DNA of 43,721 bases from Blautia sp. (lineage in GTDB: Bacteria > Bacillota > Clostridia > Lachnospirales > Lachnospiraceae): positions 1 to 43,721 of the forward strand of contig JAMPFM010000022.1 of the NCBI GenBank assembly GCA_023664455.1. The letters are read 5' to 3'. Shown here piece after piece: positions 1-7,974 of the stretch. The notes beneath the pieces are model-generated. The model was not told the origin of the DNA, searched no databases, and worked only from the letters and a program-made list of their open reading frames with translations. How positions within the stretch are numbered: position 1 is the first letter of the stretch; each line of letters begins with the position of its first letter. The position numbers and the translations under genes were made by a program.

Positions 1-43
1 TCGGCATTGCCTTTGTTCTGATCTCATCTATTGTATAAGGCAT
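1..43 (-). CDS. N-terminus of a gene cut by the window edge; possible nucleotidyltransferase
   Basis: Only the first 14 codons are inside the window (MPYTIDEIRTKAMP). The ATG at 43 is preceded by a strong ribosome site, GGGAGG, about 7 nt upstream, so this is a real gene start. Openings of the type YTIDEIK/R are common in small MNT-type nucleotidyltransferases, the antitoxin or partner of HEPN proteins. Fourteen residues are too few to prove that, so the identity is a guess from the N-terminal pattern. A consensus-like promoter lies just upstream (101-129), overlapping the end of the preceding gene, so it is probably transcribed separately from the kinase cluster. Confidence 0.45.
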   Translation of the reverse strand, partial: MPYTIDEIRTKAMP

Positions 44-100
44 TTTACAACCTCCCTTTTCAAATTCAATCCTATCCTGTTACAACATTTCCTTTTTCTC

Positions 101-129
101 ATTTTATCCTATCCGGCTTCTAATTACAA
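101..129 (-). promoter_or_regulatory. Candidate sigma-A promoter for the edge gene
   Basis: On the minus strand TTGTAA (124-129), a 17-nt spacer and TAAAAT (101-106) form a reasonable -35/-10 pair about 60 nt before the ATG at 43. It overlaps the stop codon of the upstream gene. A direct repeat GGATAGGAT lies around it. Nothing else is seen between 44 and 119. Confidence 0.45.
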
Positions 130-872
130 CAGAAACAAAAAAGACGTCCAGAAGCCATATAATACCATTCTATAAGCCCATGTTTTTTCAATCTGGCACG
201 TATCGCTCCATTTGTACGCTCATGAAGCTTTGCAATCTCGGAAATCTTCATGCCAGAGCTGTACTCTTCATTAAGCTGTTGTTCTTCTTCCTTCGTCCAG
301 GAAGCCCCGGCTCCATCAGGTCTGTCCATCTTTCGATTATATTCCACCCTGTCAAAAGATGTCTTTTCGATACCATCTGCTTCGTCATCTTCATCAGATT
401 CCACCTGATTTCTGATTGCAGTATAATGCTCCACAATCTCTTTCTGGACTACCGTTGAATACAGCAGAACTGTGTATGCATTCCCTGTCTTGCTTATCTT
501 TTCAGTAGCGCCAATGCCTTTGGAAAGTCCCAGCTCTGTCTGTATCTGGACAAGTCTGCCGTCAATCTGCCGTTCTTCAACATATCCTTTTTGTGTCAGC
601 AGCCTGAAAATGTCTGTTCCGAATATGTGTTTTATATTATTCGCAGATGTAATCCTGTTCAACTCAACAATATACTCAAAATCAATTCTTAGCTTGCTGT
701 ATGCCACCAAATCATAGTCATCCCATACAGGTTCTTCGTCAGGGTCAGAATCATTGTCTGGTCTTTTAAGCTCTTCCACTATATTTTTATACATGGCGGC
801 ATAGTCTTCGGACGTCTGCGCCAGATTATGGATTGCTTTCAGGGATAAAGGACATTCAGACCCAGTATGCAA
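120..872 (-). CDS. Hypothetical protein with C-terminal helix-turn-helix (last gene of unit B)
   Basis: This is a 250-residue protein with a TTG start only 10 nt after the stop of the membrane gene. GATGGGGA provides the ribosome site, so it probably belongs to the same operon. Residues 192-235 (SWTKEEEQQLNEEYSSGMKI onward, then EIAKLHERTNGAIRARLKKHGLIE split by it) have the W-x-EE-x-QL...EIA...R-T-x-GAI-x-x-RL pattern of a Myb/HTH-like DNA-binding segment found at the end of many helicases and phage proteins. Residues 60-150 look like a compact domain, and an acidic linker lies at 155-170. The last 15 residues (WYYMASGRLFCFCCN) extend past the usual domain end and look like read-through, so the 3-prime end may be frameshifted. 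I do not recognise the family. It may be the remnant of a larger protein. Confidence 0.6.
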   Translation of the reverse strand: MHTGSECPLSLKAIHNLAQTSEDYAAMYKNIVEELKRPDNDSDPDEEPVWDDYDLVAYSKLRIDFEYIVELNRITSANNIKHIFGTDIFRLLTQKGYVEERQIDGRLVQIQTELGLSKGIGATEKISKTGNAYTVLLYSTVVQKEIVEHYTAIRNQVESDEDDEADGIEKTSFDRVEYNRKMDRPDGAGASWTKEEEQQLNEEYSSGMKISEIAKLHERTNGAIRARLKKHGLIEWYYMASGRLFCFCCN

Positions 873-882
873 ATATTCCCCA

Positions 883-2301
883 TCAAATAATCAACCCTAT
901 AATCCCAAATACGATAATTGTTAATGCCGGCTGGAGCAGGATAAGAAGAATCCTGTCCACATCAAAACCCGGAAGCATCGCGAGCGTTAGGAACATGTAG
1001 CATACGAAAAAGCTATGTTTTACCCAGTCAAGCCGCTTTCCACATACCGCTCTTCCCTCTTTTCCGGGAAAAAATAATCCGACGCCAAACCATACCATGC
1101 CTAATACAATATACAACACTACCCGCCCAAACGACATTTTATTCCCTAGTATCTGCGCCATGTATTTTGGCGCTATCGCCGCATAGGCTGCCCCTGCAAT
1201 AAACGCTCCTTTATTTCGTATTTTTGTATGGGTGGCGGAATATACCCTGTCCGCAGCGCCTAGCATGGGAACCACAAAACCTTCCCTGCCCATTCGGATG
1301 TCTTTTTCCGCATCGGTCCGTATGATAAACATAATGCACAGAATGGAAGGCACAATCAAAATCAGCGCGCCCTTTGTCAAAATATATTTCTCTAAGAAAT
1401 CATATATCATGAGAAGCCATTCTGCGGCGTCCTCTTTTAAATCGCTGTTGATATGTAACATACCATGAAAAAGGTCATACTTTCTCATCAGCAGTCCCAT
1501 CGCAGCCTGATAAATTACAAACGCTGCAATCGCCACATACTTTGTGGTTCTTTTCAGATACTCATAAGTGGATACCTGAAATTCATACAGCACTGCAAAC
1601 AGCAGTAAATAGGAGCTGCATACAACAAATGTAGAGGGATAACTATATCTCGCCTCGATGGAAACAACCGCATATCTTCCCAAAAACAGAAAATGAATCA
1701 CCATCAATGCGGCAAAAAGTACACAAAGAAATATCCTTTTTACCTGCGTGGTTTTCTTCTCGATGGTATCCACCTTATTTTTGTATTTCGCAAGAGCGTT
1801 TTCATGCTGATTCGCATTTCCAATCGACACTCCGCCGGGATCCGCCAAAAACTCCGCCATGCGCTCTTCCACGTGTTCCCGCAAATTTTTTAAGTCTGCT
1901 TTTAAGGAATCCGACAGTCCGGCAATACCGTCAAGCTCATGTTTAACCTTCTTAGAATAGATGAATTTAAATAGATACCAGATTCCCAAGGCAAGCAATC
2001 CGATAAACGCCAGATCATAAACCAGGGAGAGATATCCTTCCAAAACGTCAAACTTCCATCTGGAAAACAGATATTTTTCTATGTATCCAAAGGCAGTCCC
2101 ATGCAATATGAGACCGGCAATGCCAACAATCAGATATACTGCCGTCCATACAATTTCTTTGGAAGAAAAGGGCGTATAAAACTTATCTTTTTTCACATAG
2201 CTTGCGCCGATGTTTTCATATTCTTCCAGGACTTTTTGAGAATAGGTATTTGCTTCCTGATAGGCGCTTTCAAAATATTTTATTACACTTCTATCATCCA
2301 C
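883..2301 (-). CDS. Polytopic membrane protein of unknown function
   Basis: The gene encodes 472 residues with a GTG start and a strong GGAGG site 8 nt upstream. The GTG overlaps the end of the kinase gene (stop at 2294), so the two are translationally coupled. Hydrophobic segments lie near residues 50-72, 92-112, 188-208, 222-245, 250-272, 305-325, 350-372 and 385-472. They flank a charged cytoplasmic stretch at 115-185 that is probably helical. The short cytoplasmic N-terminus (YFESAYQEANTYSQKVLEEY) precedes the first helix. Its place immediately after a soluble kinase makes it a candidate phosphorylation target or membrane anchor of the system. I recognise no family, and no catalytic motif is visible. 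Confidence 0.75.
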   Translation of the reverse strand: MDDRSVIKYFESAYQEANTYSQKVLEEYENIGASYVKKDKFYTPFSSKEIVWTAVYLIVGIAGLILHGTAFGYIEKYLFSRWKFDVLEGYLSLVYDLAFIGLLALGIWYLFKFIYSKKVKHELDGIAGLSDSLKADLKNLREHVEERMAEFLADPGGVSIGNANQHENALAKYKNKVDTIEKKTTQVKRIFLCVLFAALMVIHFLFLGRYAVVSIEARYSYPSTFVVCSSYLLLFAVLYEFQVSTYEYLKRTTKYVAIAAFVIYQAAMGLLMRKYDLFHGMLHINSDLKEDAAEWLLMIYDFLEKYILTKGALILIVPSILCIMFIIRTDAEKDIRMGREGFVVPMLGAADRVYSATHTKIRNKGAFIAGAAYAAIAPKYMAQILGNKMSFGRVVLYIVLGMVWFGVGLFFPGKEGRAVCGKRLDWVKHSFFVCYMFLTLAMLPGFDVDRILLILLQPALTIIVFGIIGLII

Positions 2302-4732
2302 GATTCACTCCTCCTTCCTCAATGTATAAACGAAATCCGATAGGCGCCTTTCTGTCTAGGAAATTATAATGCCAATAGGCAGCCGCCTTCTCTGCGGTAA
2401 TATCGTTTTTACCTTTGTTAAGTCCAAGACTTGCCAGAAAGATATTGTCAACAAACATTTCACGGAATCTAATCGCAAGCTGTTCCAGCCTGGCAAATCC
2501 TTCCCGAAGCTGCTGAATATCCTTTCCAGAAACCGTGCAGCTCTCTATTTCCGTCTTTATTGCCTCTGCTTCTGCGGAATGAAAACTATACAGCTCTAAA
2601 TGGTTCTTCCACCAATATAAATGCGCATACGGTCCTTTTTTCAAGTAACAATCCATAACTGCTTTTTTTATTTCTGAATCATCTATTTCTGCGTTAAATA
2701 AATCAAAAAGCATTTCGACGTCCTCATACGCCCTGCCGTTTTGGATTCGGTTAATCATATGCCATGCATGTTCCCCATATCCGCTGGCAAAAAGAAATCC
2801 ATAGAAAAACGCGCTTGTTAAGACGCTGGAAACTCCGGCATAAAAATCCCCGGACAGTTCTGTCACATACTTCCCAATCTCATTCAAGGTCTTACATTCC
2901 CTGAAATTAAGCGCCTCCGAATTACCGGCAAAAAGGTAACAAGTCGTCGCATAGGCAATCCACTGACCCCACTCTGAATCCGCCCCCGCCAGGTACCTGA
3001 TATCGCTAATGACATCCGCGATTCCTTCATCAAAGGTTCCCTTCCCGGACGTTTGATACTGATACCAATATCCAGGTAAATCCGAGCCAAGCAAATCTGT
3101 AAAATGGGCATTGACATTCCTAGAATCCGAGTTATAGATATATTGCGCGATATGGGCGGCAAGCCCTTCAAAACTCTGATACCGTGTCGTCCTCCATACC
3201 AGCGTCGCCCCCTTATTCAACAGCATGAAAAATTTACTAAGTCCGATATCATTTTGTGTCTCAATTTCTTCATCGGTCACTTTACGCCCATTATCCGCCC
3301 GCAGGGTAGAGTAGTTCTTGACTATCTTATCGATTTCAATGGACATGCCGAAATCCTGTGATACAAAGAAATCTTTTAACATGCCCGTATAAAGCAATTC
3401 CTTTGCGTTTTCCCAATCTTCAACCAATACATTATAAATATCATTGTTATCCCAGCATTCCTTGCCATGATAAACAAACGCTGTTTTGAAAGTCCCCTTG
3501 CTGTCAAAGTTGGCAATCTCGCGGGCAACCGACTTATCGCCTCTGAGCCAGCGCGTCACCTGTTCATAACCAAAACGGCCAGACGGATCGTACTGAAGGA
3601 GTCCCCGGACTAATATTTCAAAAAAAGCGTCCTCCGGTCTTATTTCCTCTAATCCATAATACACATTATTCAGCATGGCAAAATTAATCTGATTTCTCTG
3701 CTCTTCAATGCCGTATGCCTTGCAGCGGCGCAAAAGATTCCGATACATCATTTCCCCATAATACAAGGTCCATATCGTCTGTCCAAAGGAATAATAATCC
3801 GATGATGTAATAGCGGCCTGGGACATCAGCTCCGGCGCATAATAGCCCAATGTTCCGGTCTTATACCTATCCGTCGCAAAACCATCCGTCCGCAAATCAC
3901 AGGTAATACCGAAATCACCTATGACAATTTTATCGTGATACCGGTATAAATTATCCGGTTTTACATCTCTGTGAACCAATCCGGCATTATGGAAGAGATG
4001 CAGCGCCTCATTTATTGCCGGGATAATCTCATCATGCAATTCCTGATAAGAAATCTGCCCTTTCCGTCTGCCTAAATCACCGTCTTCGCAGAATGGATAA
4101 ATCTCTACAAAATAGGTTTTTCCATTGATATTGGCTGTTCCATGCTCGATCAAGGGCAGGATATGGCTGTCTTCTTTGGCGCTGATACTATCCAGGAAAC
4201 GAATCACCTTATCGCGCGTTAATCTTTTGTCCGCATCTGATTCCGGGGTAACGGAAATCAGGATTCTTGCGACATATTTCTCATTTCCAACTGATTTATG
4301 GCAGCCGTAAATCTGCGACTCACCGCTGTCCGCGCTTACCACATGATTTGATTCGATAACAAAGGACAATCCCTTATCGCCGGTAAAATGAATATCGGAT
4401 GTAACAATAAGCCTTCCGCCTACTACGCCATTCTGTGTCATTCCCTGCTGCGGCATCGTCGCCACGCGTCCGTCTGCGTCTGTCTGCCTCTGGGGCATCG
4501 TCGGCACCCGTTCGGATAGCCCGCCTTCCATCTGCGGCATTGTCGGTATCCGTTCGGATAAGCTGCCTTCCATCTGCGGCATTGTCGGCACTCGTTCGGA
4601 TAGCCCGCCTTCCATCTGCGGCATTGTCGGTATCCGTTCGGATAAGCTGCCTTCCATCTGCGGCATTGTCGGTATCCGTTCGGATACACTGTCCTCCGCC
4701 TGCGGCATCGTGGGGATTCTTTCATTATCCAT
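2294..4732 (-). CDS. Atypical Ser/Thr protein kinase with N-terminal TMPQ repeats
   Basis: The start chosen is ATG at 4732 (MDNERIPTMPQ), with GGAAGGGAG 9 nt upstream, giving 812 residues. It begins 4 nt after the phosphatase stop. Residues 4-95 are seven 14-residue repeats of consensus ERIPTMPQMEGSLS. A kinase domain follows at about 115-430, with VHRDVKPDN near 252, the DFG motif (GDFGIT) near 271 and an APE motif near 299. The N-lobe is unusual: no GxGxxG loop is seen, and the usual VAIK lysine position reads YVARIL near 152. Residues 430-812 match nothing I know and contain no clear membrane helix, so the protein is probably cytosolic. The neighbouring PP2C phosphatase is the likely antagonist and the FHA proteins of the cluster the likely phospho-readers. 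Substrates are not known. Confidence 0.85.
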   Translation of the reverse strand: MDNERIPTMPQAEDSVSERIPTMPQMEGSLSERIPTMPQMEGGLSERVPTMPQMEGSLSERIPTMPQMEGGLSERVPTMPQRQTDADGRVATMPQQGMTQNGVVGGRLIVTSDIHFTGDKGLSFVIESNHVVSADSGESQIYGCHKSVGNEKYVARILISVTPESDADKRLTRDKVIRFLDSISAKEDSHILPLIEHGTANINGKTYFVEIYPFCEDGDLGRRKGQISYQELHDEIIPAINEALHLFHNAGLVHRDVKPDNLYRYHDKIVIGDFGITCDLRTDGFATDRYKTGTLGYYAPELMSQAAITSSDYYSFGQTIWTLYYGEMMYRNLLRRCKAYGIEEQRNQINFAMLNNVYYGLEEIRPEDAFFEILVRGLLQYDPSGRFGYEQVTRWLRGDKSVAREIANFDSKGTFKTAFVYHGKECWDNNDIYNVLVEDWENAKELLYTGMLKDFFVSQDFGMSIEIDKIVKNYSTLRADNGRKVTDEEIETQNDIGLSKFFMLLNKGATLVWRTTRYQSFEGLAAHIAQYIYNSDSRNVNAHFTDLLGSDLPGYWYQYQTSGKGTFDEGIADVISDIRYLAGADSEWGQWIAYATTCYLFAGNSEALNFRECKTLNEIGKYVTELSGDFYAGVSSVLTSAFFYGFLFASGYGEHAWHMINRIQNGRAYEDVEMLFDLFNAEIDDSEIKKAVMDCYLKKGPYAHLYWWKNHLELYSFHSAEAEAIKTEIESCTVSGKDIQQLREGFARLEQLAIRFREMFVDNIFLASLGLNKGKNDITAEKAAAYWHYNFLDRKAPIGFRLYIEEGGVNRG
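4448..4723 (-). repeat. Seven-unit 42-bp tandem coding repeat
   Basis: The 5-prime end of the kinase gene is a tandem repeat with a 42-bp period encoding ERI/VPTMPQMEG(S/G)LS. The central four units are nearly identical at DNA level (alternating GSLS and GGLS), which suggests recent unit duplication. The outer units are diverged. The threonine in TMPQ is kept in all seven units. Confidence 0.95.
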
Positions 4733-4736
4733 TATT

Positions 4737-5510
4737 CTAAGCTCCCTTCCTGAGCAAAATAACACTCATATTATCTTTTGACCCTTTTTCTACAGCCTTC
4801 TGCGCTATCAGTCTACAGCATTCAAGCAGGGATTCATCCTGCTTATGCGCCAATAGAATTTCTTTTAATTCAGCATCTAAAACTTCATCTGAGATTCCGT
4901 CCGAACATATCATAACGATATCGTTCTCTGCGAAATCATCCGACATATCTACAATTCTTGGATTCACCGTTTCCTCATTGCCCAAGCACTTATTGATAAT
5001 ATTTTTCTTCGGGTGCACCTTAGCCTCGTCGGGGGTAATTTCCCCGATATCGACAAGTTCCTGCACCAGCGAATGATCCCTGGATATCTGGGTGAAATAT
5101 TTAAAACGAAACCGGTAAACCCTGCTATCTCCTGCATTGAATACGATAAAATGCTCCTTATCCGCATAGATTCCTGCTATTGTCGTCCTTAAACCATTCT
5201 GCAGATTCTCCATACTCTGTATGTTCCGTATCCGCCTGTTAGATACTTCTATCATCTCTTTGATGTCCGCAGCCGTAACTCCCGGTCTGTTCAAATGGCT
5301 GCAGGTTTCCAGTGCAACCATCGCCGCCCGGTATCCTTCCACCATACCGCCCACGCCGTCACAGACTGCCGCAACAATATAATCTTTTTCCGTACTGTCT
5401 GAAAATTCCCCATCCGTCAATATATGGGAGCCTATCAGCAATCTATCGTCATTCTGTTTCTCATATACTCCTATATCTACTTTGCCTGCATAGGAAAACA
5501 TATCAAACAA
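4737..5510 (-). CDS. PP2C-family Ser/Thr protein phosphatase
   Basis: This 257-residue protein has the complete PP2C (PPM) signature set. CDGVGGMVEG lies at about 50-59 with the first metal-binding aspartate, followed by NAGDSRVYR near 125, RDHSLVQELVDIGEI near 140, SDGISDEV near 205 and SKDNMSVILL near the end. These residues bind the two Mg/Mn ions of the family. The length is that of a bare catalytic domain, with no membrane segment. The start is TTG with AAAGG 7 nt upstream; the first ATG (codon 4) is too far from that site. It lies 14 nt after the AAA+ gene and 4 nt before the kinase gene, the usual arrangement of a kinase/phosphatase pair. It most likely removes phosphates placed by the three kinases of the cluster. 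Confidence 0.95.
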   Translation of the reverse strand: MFDMFSYAGKVDIGVYEKQNDDRLLIGSHILTDGEFSDSTEKDYIVAAVCDGVGGMVEGYRAAMVALETCSHLNRPGVTAADIKEMIEVSNRRIRNIQSMENLQNGLRTTIAGIYADKEHFIVFNAGDSRVYRFRFKYFTQISRDHSLVQELVDIGEITPDEAKVHPKKNIINKCLGNEETVNPRIVDMSDDFAENDIVMICSDGISDEVLDAELKEILLAHKQDESLLECCRLIAQKAVEKGSKDNMSVILLRKGA

Positions 5511-5524
5511 TCACGCACCTTTCC

Positions 5525-7396
5525 TTAAACCGATTTTACAAACTTTACCTTATCGCCATCAATAACAACCGTTATTGAATCACCTTCTTTGCAATCCGCC
5601 TCAAAAATAAACTCCGCCAAAGAATTGATATATTTTTCTTCCATCATATTTCCGATTCCCCTGCCGCCCATTTCCAGGACTTCGTCATGATTTGCCTGTG
5701 CATAGTAAAATTCATAAACATCTTCCGGGACATTAATTGTGATTTTATTCTGTTTGGCAATACGCGCATTAATCTTGGAAATCTGTCCTTTCACAATGGC
5801 TTTCGACGCTTCCGGTCTGATAAAATCATAAACGATGATATTGTTTCCTATCCGGTTTAAAACCTCCGGCTTGAAATGGTCTTTGATGGCGCTCAATACT
5901 TTCGGTTCGATTTCCTCATAGGTTTCGCTTGGAAATACCAGCTGTTCCCTTCGTTCCCTGCCGTTTGCATCGATGTACTTCTGCGTGATTCCGAGATTAC
6001 TTGTAAAGATAATCAAGGTCTCTGAAAAATAGACCGTATTCCCCTGACCGTCTGTCATGCGGCCGTCTTCAAGTATCTGTAAAAATTTATCCATAATGGA
6101 CGGATGCGCTTTTTCTATCTCATCGAATAATAAAATAGAAAAAGGTCTTTCCTTGATAGCGTTGGTCAACTGACCGCCCGCCTCATAGCCCACATATCCG
6201 GGCGGCGCGCCAAATAATTTCTGATCCGCCTGCGCCTCTGAAAACTCGCTCATATCGAAACGGATACAGTTATTCTCATCGCCAAACAACTGCTCCGCCA
6301 AGGCTTTGGTAAGCTCTGTTTTACCCGTTCCCGTAGGTCCTGCAAAGAAAAGAACGCCCCGCGGCTTATTCTGCCCAGACGAATGCTGCAGACCGGAAAG
6401 TCCTGAAACCGCTCTTTTTACAATATTAACCGTCTTGGCAACCGCCTGATCCTGTCCCATAACCCTCTGTTTCAAAAGCTCGTCCAGATTCGCGATTTTA
6501 TCTTTATCAATCGAGTGCCACATATTCTCAATGATGCCATATTTATAAATGGAAACGGCATCTAAAATATCCGTATCAGGGTTGCGTGCAATCAGTCTCT
6601 GATAAAGACTTCTAAGCTCCTTCAATTCCCTATGTTTCAATCCGTCGGTAACATCTATAAACTTGTCCTTTACCTTCTGAAGCTCCAAGTTAGATTCAAA
6701 TTCCGTATATTCTTTTTCCACAAAAATAGTTCTGATTTCTTTATCTGGATTGGGTAATGAAATTGTCCTGACATTGGGATTATTGTAGAAAAACCAAGCT
6801 GGCAGGTCATTGAATTTCTCAACCACCATGATTAAGGTATTGAACTGCTCCGAAATCTTTGCCGCATTCAAGGATGCAAAAAGCAGATTCAGAAACATTT
6901 TATTCTCCGACGCCTCAAGCGTTGTGGGGGAAGATATGTATCTGGATGCAAAATTCATAACCACACAGACGGGCTTTTCCCTATCGGCATCGACTACGGC
7001 ATTTCTGATTGTGGAAGATAGTTTTTCAATATCGTCCATCTTGCATGCCTTCTTAAAAATTCTATCAATGCCAAAGGAAAAGCTTTCCTCTTCACCCGAT
7101 GAGGCATACTTCTGCATCATTTCTTCAATATTGCCAAACTTGTCGCCAAACTTATTATAAATTCCCGTAGCAGGGTCGCAGAACATGAAATCATAGCTGC
7201 TTTCCGCCATATTCTCATTAAAAAGCTTAAAAAGGGTCATGTTAAGATCTACAAATGCACGCGGGATATCTTCACCGTCTGCCAAATCATATATCGGATA
7301 AAAATCATTGATATTTCCTTCGATGATAAAGGTACTCTTAATTCCTTTAAAGCTTGAAATTTCCTGCTGCCATTTCGGTATACTGTTCTTTTTCAA
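5525..7396 (-). CDS. Clp/Hsp100-like AAA+ ATPase with a non-Clp N-terminal region
   Basis: The gene encodes 623 residues. The start is TTG, overlapping the radical-SAM stop as TTGA, with AAGGAG 8 nt upstream. Residues about 300-623 match the second ATPase module of ClpB/ClpA: MGQDQAV, Walker A GPTGTGKTE near 352, pore-loop-like GAPPGYVGYE near 388, Walker B ILLFDEIEKAHPS near 421, sensor 1 FTSNLG, arginine finger LNRIGNN near 514, and a C-terminal small domain ending in GGRGIGNMMEEKYINSLAEF. Residues 1-290 are not the Clp N-domain plus first ATPase. They contain EGNINDFYPIYD and no Walker A, and could be a decayed AAA module. A single active ring with a dedicated adaptor region would suit remodelling of one substrate. 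Set between FHA, kinase and phosphatase genes, it resembles the ClpV/PpkA/PppA/Fha set of type VI secretion in logic, but no secretion genes are present. Confidence 0.9.
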   Translation of the reverse strand: MKKNSIPKWQQEISSFKGIKSTFIIEGNINDFYPIYDLADGEDIPRAFVDLNMTLFKLFNENMAESSYDFMFCDPATGIYNKFGDKFGNIEEMMQKYASSGEEESFSFGIDRIFKKACKMDDIEKLSSTIRNAVVDADREKPVCVVMNFASRYISSPTTLEASENKMFLNLLFASLNAAKISEQFNTLIMVVEKFNDLPAWFFYNNPNVRTISLPNPDKEIRTIFVEKEYTEFESNLELQKVKDKFIDVTDGLKHRELKELRSLYQRLIARNPDTDILDAVSIYKYGIIENMWHSIDKDKIANLDELLKQRVMGQDQAVAKTVNIVKRAVSGLSGLQHSSGQNKPRGVLFFAGPTGTGKTELTKALAEQLFGDENNCIRFDMSEFSEAQADQKLFGAPPGYVGYEAGGQLTNAIKERPFSILLFDEIEKAHPSIMDKFLQILEDGRMTDGQGNTVYFSETLIIFTSNLGITQKYIDANGRERREQLVFPSETYEEIEPKVLSAIKDHFKPEVLNRIGNNIIVYDFIRPEASKAIVKGQISKINARIAKQNKITINVPEDVYEFYYAQANHDEVLEMGGRGIGNMMEEKYINSLAEFIFEADCKEGDSITVVIDGDKVKFVKSV

Positions 7397-7974
7397 GTTT
7401 CCTGCTCCTTCCTGTTATGTATTCCTACGGATATTAGTTGATTACCCATATATACATTTTGTATTTTCCGCCCCGCTAAAAGGTATTCCTCGTATTTTTC
7501 CCGATACTTGTCACTGCAATAGATAATCTGCTGATTACTGGAACCCCGCAGAACCGCGTCCTTTGTATTTAACTTTTCCACATAAGGTCCATCGATTAAG
7601 ACCGACAGCTTACCCATCAGCGCCATAAGCTCCTCTTTCGTCAGCAAAGCGCATACTTCCTGATAAGTATAGCCTGTATAAAGCAATACGTCGTCCGTGA
7701 TTTTACTAATTTCATCCAAAAGAAGCAGCAGTTCCTCTTTCTGTTCCAGAGGGTCGCCGCCGCTGATAGTTATCCCGCCAAAAGGGGAATCGGCATAAAT
7801 ATTCCGGATGATTTGAGCGATATCTTCTACTGGAAAATATTTAGAATTGGATATGTCCCACAGTTCTGGATTGGCGCAGCCTTTACAATGTTTACTGCAG
7901 CCCCTGACCCATATTACAAGACGTTTCCCAGGACCTAATGTCTCTATCGGATATAAAATTCTATCAATATACAT
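7393..7974 (-). CDS. Radical-SAM 4Fe-4S activase-like protein (NrdG/PflA type)
   Basis: The protein has 193 residues with the radical-SAM cluster motif C26-x3-C30-x2-C33 in RGCSKHCKGCANPELW, followed by GGITISGGDPLEQ, the SAM-binding GGxP-like motif. Size and layout match the short activases of glycyl-radical enzymes (PflA, and NrdG of anaerobic ribonucleotide reductase). No glycyl-radical enzyme or nrdD lies nearby, so I do not assign nrdG. It overlaps the FHA gene upstream (ATGA) and the AAA+ gene downstream (TTGA), so it is tightly coupled to the signalling genes. It could generate a radical modification on a partner in this cluster, or act as an oxygen or redox sensor. Both options are speculative. 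Confidence 0.85.
   Translation of the reverse strand: MYIDRILYPIETLGPGKRLVIWVRGCSKHCKGCANPELWDISNSKYFPVEDIAQIIRNIYADSPFGGITISGGDPLEQKEELLLLLDEISKITDDVLLYTGYTYQEVCALLTKEELMALMGKLSVLIDGPYVEKLNTKDAVLRGSSNQQIIYCSDKYREKYEEYLLAGRKIQNVYMGNQLISVGIHNRKEQET

Noticed and set aside
7393-7974. Anaerobic ribonucleotide reductase activator (nrdG)
   Set aside because: The motif fits, but no nrdD is adjacent and the gene is embedded in a signalling operon, so the name is not supported.
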